Assembly (NCBI GenBank): GCA_022841245.1
Contig: JALHRW010000012.1
Location: 1-51,474 of the forward strand
Source: Planctomycetota bacterium
GTDB lineage: Bacteria > Planctomycetota > UBA11346
Direction of reading: 5' to 3'
DNA: 51,474 nucleotides
The first letter of the stretch is position 1. The number at the start of each line of letters is the position of its first letter. The notes under the pieces were generated by a model. It made no database searches and was not told the origin of the DNA. It worked only from the letters and a program-made list of their open reading frames with translations. Shown in pieces: positions 25,227 through 32,793 of this stretch. The translations under genes and the position numbers were made by a program.

Positions 25227-28200
25227 ATGCCACGGCACGCCATCGGCTCCGCCCTGCTGCTCTGCCTGGGGCTGGCAACCATCATCCTGATGGTCGGCTA
25301 CGCCTTCCTGCGTTCGATGAGCCGGGCCGAGATGTCCGGCAAGAGTGAGATGCTGATCGCGCTGGCCCGCGAAGCCGCGCTGTGCGGCACCGCCCACGCC
25401 GAGCAGCAGGCGATGATCGACCACTACGCGGCCTCGCTGCCGGTGGCCGGCAACTCCGGTACCCAGGCCGTGGCCGCCGCGCCGACCTTTCTCGACGGCC
25501 CCTACCGGGCGCCGTTCGTCTCGCTGTACCGGCCCAACGATGTCGGCCCCAGGTATGGCAATGCCGTCCTGTACAATCCGCAGGTCAATGCCGACGCCAG
25601 CGGGTTGTTGGCGCCGTTCTTTAACCGCGCGGCAAGTAACGGCGAATTCGACAAGGATTGGCACGACACGGTCGGCGCCGAGACGCTCGATGGCCGCGGC
25701 CGCTACATCGAACCGGGCTACCTCAACCTGTCGCGGCCCGATCCCAGCGCGGTCACGCCCGAGCCAGTCTCACCGGTGCGCTTCACCGACTTCGCCGCCG
25801 CCGCGCCAGAGCTGGACGATGGACTCTTCCTCGACGAGCATCTGCGCCGCATCACCACCGGTACGGTGGCGGACCGGCGCAAGCAGGCGCGCTATCGCCT
25901 GCGCTACACCCTCGGCGTGATCGACCTCGACGGCCATCTGCTTTCCAACCCGGTCGCTGATCTGGACTGGGACTGGCGGGTCCAGGACAACGGCTACCGC
26001 AAGCCGCCACAATGGCTCGACGCCTCGGCCCATGCCTGGCTCAACATGGTCGCCTGCTGGCCCGGCAGCGTGGCCACCACCGCGCAGCGCATGAGCCATA
26101 TCTTCCGCGGCCGTGGCGTGATCTCGAATACCGACCGCAAGTGGATGGCGGACGACACCGATCCGCTGTATGGGCTGCCGGCAACCTTCCCGTGGATGTT
26201 CCGGACCACGGCCGTGTCCAAGCAGTACTATTGGGGGCACCACACCGCCAACGGCGAGGCCGGCAACTGGTGGCGCGGCCTGAACCATGCGGTGCTGCCC
26301 ACCAACCCACTGCAGGGTGGTCGGCTCTACGAATACGTTGCCGGCACCGGGCCATGGGACCCCAAGGGGCCGCTCAACATCCGTCCCAGCCGCGATGGTG
26401 GGCAGGTCCTGACACCGATCCGGCAGTGGAAAATGGGCGGTGGCAGTGCGGATTGGCTGTCCGGTCCGAAACCCTATGTCCATGCCTACCTCGGTCCGCA
26501 GCAGTCCTGGTTCAACCAGTACTGCGCGCTCTCCACCTTCGTGCCGGGCAGCAATCCCTTGCTCTGCGACCCGGTGGCCAACTCCGATGGACCCAACGGC
26601 ACCGGCCTGGGTCCCATGGCGAACTACCTGCTCATTCCGACGCCTTTCGGCCGACGGCTGGAAAGCGTGCGCCAAGGCCAACCCTTGGCGCACTGGTACC
26701 AGGGCCGGGTCGACACGCCCTGGCATGTCAACCTGCTGACCGCGCCGCCGCAGGTGGTCAGTTCGATGATCCTGGCCTACCTGCCGCCGGAATTGAAGAC
26801 GCTCTACTGGAACCGCGAGGACTGGTACATCAAGATCGGTGAGGAGGTCCGCACCGGCAGCGACGGCAAACCCTATACCGTCGAACTGTTTTCCCCCACC
26901 GTCACCTCCAGCAAGGCGATCTCTGTCACCGAAACCAAGCCCGGCCTCGACCTGCTCAACGACCAGCTCGGCAACGGCTTCCGGGAGTTCCCGGCGCCCT
27001 CGTCACCCTCACCGACCACCCTGGTCGAAGCCGCCAGCGAGATCAAACCGGACTATTTCGCTGTCGTCGCTCCCTGGGCAGCCACCACCGCCTACCGGGT
27101 CGGTCATGCCGTGTCCAACGGCGGCAACGTCTACCGCTGCCTCGGCGCCGGCACCAGTGCCGGCGCCGGCGGGCCGAGCGGCACCGGCAGCGCCATCAGC
27201 GACAACTCCGTCACCTGGGGCTACATCTGCACCACCACCATCTCCAGCCTCGACACCCGGTGGGTGCAGGACCGCTATCCCGGCCCGCTGTGCCGCGGCG
27301 ATTCGGCACTGCCGGTCGCCGATCCGACCCTCGCGCAAGGCTCCGATGACCTCGGCGAACTCATCGATGCCGATACGCGCGGTCCCGGCTGGTGCACCCA
27401 CACCGGCCAGCCCCTGGTATACATGGGCGGCAGCGACAAGTACGTCGGAGTGGTCGAGGCACCACCTAGCTCCGGCATCCGCTACGCCGTATGGCAACGC
27501 ATCGACACCTCCAAGGTGTTCTACAAGCACAGCTACTTCTGGGACATGGCCTACGCGTTGAGCCAGGCCATCTCCATCGCCCGCGCCGGCTGGGTGCAAT
27601 ACCCCAGCCCGGTGTTCAATCCAGCCGCCGGCTTCAACCCGGCGACCTTGCGCGATCCGCTGGCCTACGACAGCATCGAAGAGATCGACGCACTGTTCCT
27701 GCGCCAGCTCGGCGAGAGCCAGGCCTCGCCCGGCAGCTTCCCGGCCAACCCCATCGTCCTGAGCAAGGACTACAAGACCGAGTGGCAGTTCGGCACCGTC
27801 TACTTCACGGTCAGCCCGACACCGGCCGCCCACAACATCCGCAGTCTCAGGACCGCCGACCTGCTGAAGACCGTCTCGGGTGCCAGCTCGGCCGATCGCG
27901 CCAAGGTGATGGAGCGCATGCTCAACGACTTCCGCCTGTCCTTCCTCGGCGCCAGCCCGAAATACAGCGACACCTTCCGGCCGCTCGACTTCGACGGCGA
28001 TGGCAAGGCGATGTGCTCGGCCTACATGATCCACCCCAGCTCCACGTTGGAGGAGCGGAACTTCCAGCGCACCGCCCGCTGGACCGCCGCCCCGACCGGG
28101 CGCGGCGATCCGCTGACGCCATTCAACGGCAGCGATCCGCTCTACGCCGCCGCCGGCCCGCAGGTCGACGACCCGCGCTACGGCCCGCGCGCCACCCCCC

Positions 28201-28463
28201 GCTTCGAACCCGACCCGGCGACGCCGTGGTTCTGCGCCACCGGCTGCTTCTTCATCGGCAAGAGCCATTACTTCCGCTTCATCTGCCGCGGCGAGGTCTT
28301 CGACAACTACCTGATGAAGCCGGTGGCGACGCAGACCCTGGAGAAGGTCGTGGCCCTGGATCCGACGCCGAGCGAAGTGCCGAAACTGAATCCCATGCAG
28401 ACGCTGTTCCAGCGCTGGCACTACAACATCATGACCAACGACCTGCCGCGGCAGGCTCGCTGA
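25227..28463 (+). CDS. Giant GspK/PilX-like pilus-tip protein with a carbohydrate-binding-like module
   Basis: A 1078-residue protein. An N-terminal membrane helix (ALLLCLGLATIILMVGYAFL) without the FTLxE motif, followed by a charged helix, is typical of GspK and PilX proteins, but GspK is about 330 residues. At about 616-668 lies a module with W..TTAYRVGHAVSNGGNVYRC and TSAGAGGPSGTGSAISDNSV, then a TW pair; this pattern is known from chitin-binding-like and phage-tail modules. A DFDGDG calcium-type loop begins at about residue 921. Size and position match protein A of the Verru_Chthon cassette. It is predicted to sit at the fibre tip and contact the ligand or surface. Confidence 0.8.
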   Translation: MPRHAIGSALLLCLGLATIILMVGYAFLRSMSRAEMSGKSEMLIALAREAALCGTAHAEQQAMIDHYAASLPVAGNSGTQAVAAAPTFLDGPYRAPFVSLYRPNDVGPRYGNAVLYNPQVNADASGLLAPFFNRAASNGEFDKDWHDTVGAETLDGRGRYIEPGYLNLSRPDPSAVTPEPVSPVRFTDFAAAAPELDDGLFLDEHLRRITTGTVADRRKQARYRLRYTLGVIDLDGHLLSNPVADLDWDWRVQDNGYRKPPQWLDASAHAWLNMVACWPGSVATTAQRMSHIFRGRGVISNTDRKWMADDTDPLYGLPATFPWMFRTTAVSKQYYWGHHTANGEAGNWWRGLNHAVLPTNPLQGGRLYEYVAGTGPWDPKGPLNIRPSRDGGQVLTPIRQWKMGGGSADWLSGPKPYVHAYLGPQQSWFNQYCALSTFVPGSNPLLCDPVANSDGPNGTGLGPMANYLLIPTPFGRRLESVRQGQPLAHWYQGRVDTPWHVNLLTAPPQVVSSMILAYLPPELKTLYWNREDWYIKIGEEVRTGSDGKPYTVELFSPTVTSSKAISVTETKPGLDLLNDQLGNGFREFPAPSSPSPTTLVEAASEIKPDYFAVVAPWAATTAYRVGHAVSNGGNVYRCLGAGTSAGAGGPSGTGSAISDNSVTWGYICTTTISSLDTRWVQDRYPGPLCRGDSALPVADPTLAQGSDDLGELIDADTRGPGWCTHTGQPLVYMGGSDKYVGVVEAPPSSGIRYAVWQRIDTSKVFYKHSYFWDMAYALSQAISIARAGWVQYPSPVFNPAAGFNPATLRDPLAYDSIEEIDALFLRQLGESQASPGSFPANPIVLSKDYKTEWQFGTVYFTVSPTPAAHNIRSLRTADLLKTVSGASSADRAKVMERMLNDFRLSFLGASPKYSDTFRPLDFDGDGKAMCSAYMIHPSSTLEERNFQRTARWTAAPTGRGDPLTPFNGSDPLYAAAGPQVDDPRYGPRATPRFEPDPATPWFCATGCFFIGKSHYFRFICRGEVFDNYLMKPVATQTLEKVVALDPTPSEVPKLNPMQTLFQRWHYNIMTNDLPRQAR

Positions 28464-28525
28464 GCGGAGCCAACCAGGTTGCATCGCCGCCCCCGCCGCA
28501 CACACCCACAACCAACCGTACCTAC

Positions 28526-31423
28526 ATGCCTAGCGACGAAGCCTACCATCCTTCCGAGGTGACCGCCGACGGTCACGCGCGGCGCTACCAGACCTCGCCG
28601 GCCGGCGAGGCGTGCGATCAGGTGCTGGGACGGCTGGTGGCCGTACGCACGGCGCCACTCGACCAGGCCGACCGCCTGCAGGCTGAAGCCCGCATCCTGG
28701 GCAGACTGGGCCATTCGGCACTTCCGTGCATCCTCGACTTCGTGCAGGACGGCCAGCAGGCGACGCTGGTCGAGCGGCCGTTCGCCGGCGTCCCGCTGGC
28801 CGAGGCGGTCGCGGCCGTCCCGCCCCTGCCCGCGCTCGCCGACGCCACGGCCTGCGCGATCAGCTTCCTGCGCGTCTGCGACGCGCTGGCCACCGCCCAC
28901 CGCGCCGGCCTCGTCCACCGCGCCCTCTCGCCACAGCGCATCCACCTGGGCGAAGCCGGCGAGATCATGGTCGACGGCTGGAGCGACGCCGTCGAGCGCG
29001 CCACGCAGCGGCCGCTCACCGCGCGGCTGTGCAGCACCGCTCCCGCCTCGGCGCTACCCGACGGGGTGCAGAGCGACATCCAAGCCGTCGGCGCCTGCCT
29101 CTTCCTCGCCATCACCGGCATCGAGCCGCCTTGCCAGGATCATGGCCGGCTGGCCGCAGCCATCCCTGTCGCCGCTGCGGTACGCCTGCCCAACGCGCTG
29201 CAGGCGCTCATCCGCCGGGCCATGTCGACGACCGCAGCCGAGGGCTACCGTTCGGTCGACGAGTTGCGCGCCGATCTGCTGGGTTTCCTCGCCGGACGGG
29301 CGCCGGCGCCAGAGAAGCCGGGCCTGCTTACCGTGCTGCGCCCCGCCCTGTCGCGGCGCGTGCTGGCGCTGCTGGCGGTTCTCGCTCTGGTCGCCCTGCT
29401 GGCGGCAGCGTATTCCTGGCGCGACGTTGGTCGCTACGCCGTCTGGGGCCAGCCGCTGGTCGTCGAGCGCTTCGCCGACGACGGCTGGAAGTCGCGCTGG
29501 AGCGCCCGCGGCAGCTGGGAGCGCAACGGCGACCGCCTCGTCTCGCTGTCGGAGTCCGAGACGACGCTGATCCTGCGGCAGCGGCTGACGCCGCCGGTCG
29601 CCATCGAATACACCGGCCGTTTCGAGACGCCGGAGAGCGCCGGCGACCTCTCGGTGTGGTGGTGCGAGGAGGATGCCCTGGCCCTGCGGCCGAAGGACAG
29701 CGTCGACCTGACACGCAGCTGGTTCGTTCAGTCCGGCGCCTACGCCAACAGCTGGTGCACGATCTGGCGGACGCCGGAGAACCTGCGCATGCAGCTGGCA
29801 AACCTGGTGCTGCAGCCCGGCCGCGACTACCGCTTCCGGGTCGAGATCGAGCGCTTCCGCCTGCGCATGTGGATCGACGACGAGGTGGTGCTCGAGCACC
29901 GCGAGATCTTCCCGATCGGCTCCGGCAACATCGCCCTCTACACCTATGATCCGGGCAAGTCCTTCCGCGACGTCGCCGTCTGGCAGCAGGAGGTGCCGCA
30001 GCTGGTCTCGCCGCTGGTGGTGGGTGACGAGGCCTACCGCGCCGGTCGCTACCTCGACGCCAAGGCCGCCTACGAGCGCGTGGCGCAGACCCACCGCGGT
30101 ACGCCCCTGGGGGTGGAGGCGCTCTACTACCAGGGCCTGGCCATGCACCGCCAGGGCGAACGCGAAGCCGCCAACCAGGCCTGGCGGGGACTGCCTGATG
30201 GGCCGCTGCGCTGGCAGGCGGAATGTCTGACCATCGACGAACTGGTCAGTCGGCACGAACTGCCCAATGCCATCGACCGCTTCGCCAACCTGTGGCGGGA
30301 TCATCCCGGCATCCGCGACCTGCTGCGCCAGCGCTGGCAGACCTGCGGTGAGGCCATCTTGGGCTTCAGACCCCAGCTGGTTGCCGATCTCGACCTCTGG
30401 ATGGCGCTGCGCGACCGGCTCTTCCCCGACGACACGGCCTCGCTCTGGATGGTCGCCGAGATGCTCCTGGAAACCGACCGCTGGGAGGACGTGATCAAGC
30501 GCTGCCCCGGTGAGCATCGCACGGTGGCCAAGGCCATGCTCTCGCTCGGACGAAACGCCGAGCTGCTCGCCGTTGATTGGAGCAAAGCCGGCGAACGCAC
30601 CATGGCCCGCATCGGCATGGGCGACGTGGAAGGGGCGCTCGCCTCGCCGGACATCGGCCGCAAGAAACGCGCTGAGCTGCTGTGCAAGCTCGGCAGATTC
30701 GACGAGGCGGCGGCCATCGATCCGTATCCCGCGGCGATCTACCAGGGCCGCATGGACGAGGAGCTGGCGCGCGACGGCTTCGGACGGCGCGCCACATTCG
30801 CCCTGGTCGCCGCCGGTCGTCTCGAGGAGGCGGCAGGCACCGGCGTGCCCGGCTCGCCGCACTCGGGCAACTCGAAGTGGGCCAAGCTGCTGCTCGGCCG
30901 CCTCGACGAACTGGAACGGAATCATTCCTCCGATGTGCGCCTGCAGCGCCTGCTTGGCATGCTGGCTGCCGAGCGCATGGACGAGGCCCGGGCCCTGCGG
31001 CCGCAGGTCACCGGCAATCTCGATCCGAGGGATTTCGATTCCTGGTTCGCCCAGGGTCCCGGCCTCGCCATGGTCGACGTCGCGCTGGGCGATGACCAGG
31101 CCTTGCGGCGGGCTCTCGAGAAGGGGGCCGCTGCTGGCACCGCCTGGGGTGGACGTATGGCGGCGGTGTGCGCCGCGGCACTCGATCCGACGCAGGAGGA
31201 ACGGGTGACGGGCATGGTGTGGAAGTCCGAGGCCGCCGCCTGGCTGCTGATCGCCCGGGCGCTGCGCGCCGAGCTTGCCGGCGATCGCGGACGTGCCTTG
31301 GCCGAATGGAACGCTCTCGCCGCCCTGCCGATGCCGCAGCGCCTGCTCGACAACGTCATGCCGTGCATGGAGGTCGAGACCATCTCGGCCTGGCGCCGGA
31401 CGCATTTGGCGCAGAAGCCCTAG
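28526..31423 (+). CDS. Membrane-anchored pseudokinase with lectin-like and TPR regions
   Basis: A 965-residue protein. The ATG at 28526 is chosen because it starts the kinase-like domain; the frame is open upstream. Residues about 20-255 follow the Ser/Thr kinase fold (QAEARILGRLGH; LATAHRAGLVHRALSPQRIH; TAAEGYRSVDEL), but the catalytic residues are lost: VAVR for VAxK at R41, HRA for HRD at 131-133 and DGW for DFG at 150-152. A membrane helix spans about 278-297. Outside it lies a concanavalin-A-like domain (about 310-500), then TPR-like helices (AGRYLDAKAAYERVAQTHRG). It is 62 bases after the K-like gene and probably ends the operon. I infer a scaffold linking cytoplasm and pseudopilus. Confidence 0.82.
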   Translation: MPSDEAYHPSEVTADGHARRYQTSPAGEACDQVLGRLVAVRTAPLDQADRLQAEARILGRLGHSALPCILDFVQDGQQATLVERPFAGVPLAEAVAAVPPLPALADATACAISFLRVCDALATAHRAGLVHRALSPQRIHLGEAGEIMVDGWSDAVERATQRPLTARLCSTAPASALPDGVQSDIQAVGACLFLAITGIEPPCQDHGRLAAAIPVAAAVRLPNALQALIRRAMSTTAAEGYRSVDELRADLLGFLAGRAPAPEKPGLLTVLRPALSRRVLALLAVLALVALLAAAYSWRDVGRYAVWGQPLVVERFADDGWKSRWSARGSWERNGDRLVSLSESETTLILRQRLTPPVAIEYTGRFETPESAGDLSVWWCEEDALALRPKDSVDLTRSWFVQSGAYANSWCTIWRTPENLRMQLANLVLQPGRDYRFRVEIERFRLRMWIDDEVVLEHREIFPIGSGNIALYTYDPGKSFRDVAVWQQEVPQLVSPLVVGDEAYRAGRYLDAKAAYERVAQTHRGTPLGVEALYYQGLAMHRQGEREAANQAWRGLPDGPLRWQAECLTIDELVSRHELPNAIDRFANLWRDHPGIRDLLRQRWQTCGEAILGFRPQLVADLDLWMALRDRLFPDDTASLWMVAEMLLETDRWEDVIKRCPGEHRTVAKAMLSLGRNAELLAVDWSKAGERTMARIGMGDVEGALASPDIGRKKRAELLCKLGRFDEAAAIDPYPAAIYQGRMDEELARDGFGRRATFALVAAGRLEEAAGTGVPGSPHSGNSKWAKLLLGRLDELERNHSSDVRLQRLLGMLAAERMDEARALRPQVTGNLDPRDFDSWFAQGPGLAMVDVALGDDQALRRALEKGAAAGTAWGGRMAAVCAAALDPTQEERVTGMVWKSEAAAWLLIARALRAELAGDRGRALAEWNALAALPMPQRLLDNVMPCMEVETISAWRRTHLAQKP

Positions 31424-31449
31424 CACGGTCCGCGAGGGTGGAGCCGTGA

Positions 31450-31471
31450 GCGGACGGGTGCAGCCGTCCGC
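31450..31471 (+). terminator. Hairpin after the pseudopilin-pseudokinase operon
   Basis: A perfect 8-base inverted repeat (GCGGACGG / CCGTCCGC) with a 6-base loop, 26 bases after the pseudokinase stop. No T-tract follows. The position suggests the end of the transcript. Confidence 0.55.
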
Positions 31472-31492
31472 GCCACGTCGGATGGGGTTAAT

Positions 31493-31588
31493 AGAATACA
31501 CCAGTGATACAGATGTCGAAAATCTGGCCGTAGAGAAGTCCTTCATTTCCACTAGATCGTGACTATTCATGTGTCACAAAGAATACAC
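31493..31588. promoter_or_regulatory. AT-rich regulatory region with AGAATACAC direct repeats
   Basis: The 292-base gap between the pseudokinase and the second regulator becomes AT-rich here. AGAATACAC occurs at 31493-31501 and 31580-31588. A GTGAC...GTCAC inverted pair lies at 31559-31577. The region is the likely promoter and autoregulatory site of the regulator. It lacks the T(G/A)TCAATATA motif. Confidence 0.4.
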
Positions 31589-31631
31589 AGAGTCATTTTC
31601 ATGTAGTCCACGGATTAAGGGGCTCCATCCC

Positions 31632-31706
31632 ATGGCCAGTACCGCGTTCTTCCACCCGCTGCTTCTCCTTGCCCTGCTGGTCGGCTTCGCCGGCAAGCCG
31701 GTCTGA
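31632..31706 (+). CDS. Possible 24-residue hydrophobic leader peptide
   Basis: ATG to TGA encodes 24 residues with a hydrophobic core (FFHPLLLLALLVGFAG), ending 9 bases before the regulator start. It looks like a signal peptide without a mature protein. It may be an upstream leader peptide affecting translation of the regulator, or the 5' stub of a secreted gene cut off when the regulator moved in. Confidence 0.35.
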   Translation: MASTAFFHPLLLLALLVGFAGKPV

Positions 31707-31715
31707 CACCGCCGC

Positions 31716-32792
31716 ATGCTCGCCACCGGCCGCGTCTCCAACCACCTCACCGCCGTCCTGCGCGAGGCCATCGCCGGCGGGCGATTCACGACCGGCGAAT
31801 ACCTGCCGACCGTGCGCGAGCTCAGCCGTGAGCACGGTCTGGCCATCCGCACCGTGCAGCGGGCTTTGGGCGCGCTCGAAGCCGATGGCCTGGTGGCCGC
31901 AGAACCGCGCCGCGGCTATCGCGTGCTGGCGCGCGCCAACGATCCCGAGCGCAGTCTGCCGCTGGCCTACATCCTCAGCACCGACGACCCGCCGGCACGG
32001 TGGGACGAGATGCACATGCAGCTGTCGGCCGGCCTGCAGGCCGCCGCTGCGAAGCACGGCTGGTCGCTGCTGGCGGTGGCGGCAGGCGCGGAGGCCCGCG
32101 TACCGGCGGTGATGGGCAAGCTGCGGGCGGCGCGGGCCTGCGGTGTCGTGCTCGACACGCTCGACAGCGAGATGATCGAGGCCGCCACGCGCATCGGCCT
32201 GCCAGCGGTGATGATCGACGCCTGGATGGAGGACCTGACGGTGGACGCAGTGCTGCAGGACAACTACCGCGGCGGTTTCCTGGCCGCGCAGCACCTGCTG
32301 CAGCGCGGGCACCGCGAGCTCTGCTGGTTCGGCAACCTCACCGAGAGCGCGCATGCGCGCGAACGCTTCGGCGGCGCCAATGCGGCGCTGATCAACGACG
32401 GAGCCCGCATGTCCCGCGTGGTCGCCACCGACCGCCAGGGCATGGATGCAGCAGCGCACGCATTGCTGGCGCCAGCCGAGCGGCCCCGGGCGGTGCTGGC
32501 GCTGTGGCGGGACATCGCCCTGAGCGTCGCCCGGGCCGCCCAGGCGCGAGGCCTGGTGCTGGGCAGGGATCTCGACCTGGTCGGCTGGAGCATCGAGGAA
32601 CTGTACGAGACGGCCTACCGTGCCCACCTGCCCCAGGACTACGCCGCGCCGGCGGTGTGCTGGAGAGCCATGACCATGGCCGAGACCGCCCTGCAACGGC
32701 TGGTCGAGCTGCGCCAGCGCCCCGGCGCGACCTGCCTGCGTCAGCTGGTGCCGGTGCGCCTGCGCACCCAACAAACCGGAAACGGAGTCTGA
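31716..32792 (+). CDS. GntR/LacI hybrid transcriptional regulator
   Basis: A 358-residue paralogue of the regulator at 4481. The GntR-type winged helix lies at about 5-70 (LPTVRELSREHGLAIRTVQRALGALEADGL). The LacI/PBP-like effector domain at about 85-345 contains GLPAVMIDAWMEDLTVDAVL and DLDLVGWSIEELYETAYRAH. Its stop is separated by one base from the ATG of the first NHL gene, so regulator and NHL genes form one operon. The expected behaviour is repression relieved by a sugar-like ligand. The DNA-recognition helix differs from that of the first paralogue, so different operators are likely. Confidence 0.9.
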   Translation: MLATGRVSNHLTAVLREAIAGGRFTTGEYLPTVRELSREHGLAIRTVQRALGALEADGLVAAEPRRGYRVLARANDPERSLPLAYILSTDDPPARWDEMHMQLSAGLQAAAAKHGWSLLAVAAGAEARVPAVMGKLRAARACGVVLDTLDSEMIEAATRIGLPAVMIDAWMEDLTVDAVLQDNYRGGFLAAQHLLQRGHRELCWFGNLTESAHARERFGGANAALINDGARMSRVVATDRQGMDAAAHALLAPAERPRAVLALWRDIALSVARAAQARGLVLGRDLDLVGWSIEELYETAYRAHLPQDYAAPAVCWRAMTMAETALQRLVELRQRPGATCLRQLVPVRLRTQQTGNGV

Positions 32793-32793
32793 T

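Noticed and set aside
27130-27190. GCCGGC-rich repeat in the K-like gene
   Set aside because: It encodes the glycine-rich loop of the carbohydrate-binding-like module and is not an independent repeat.
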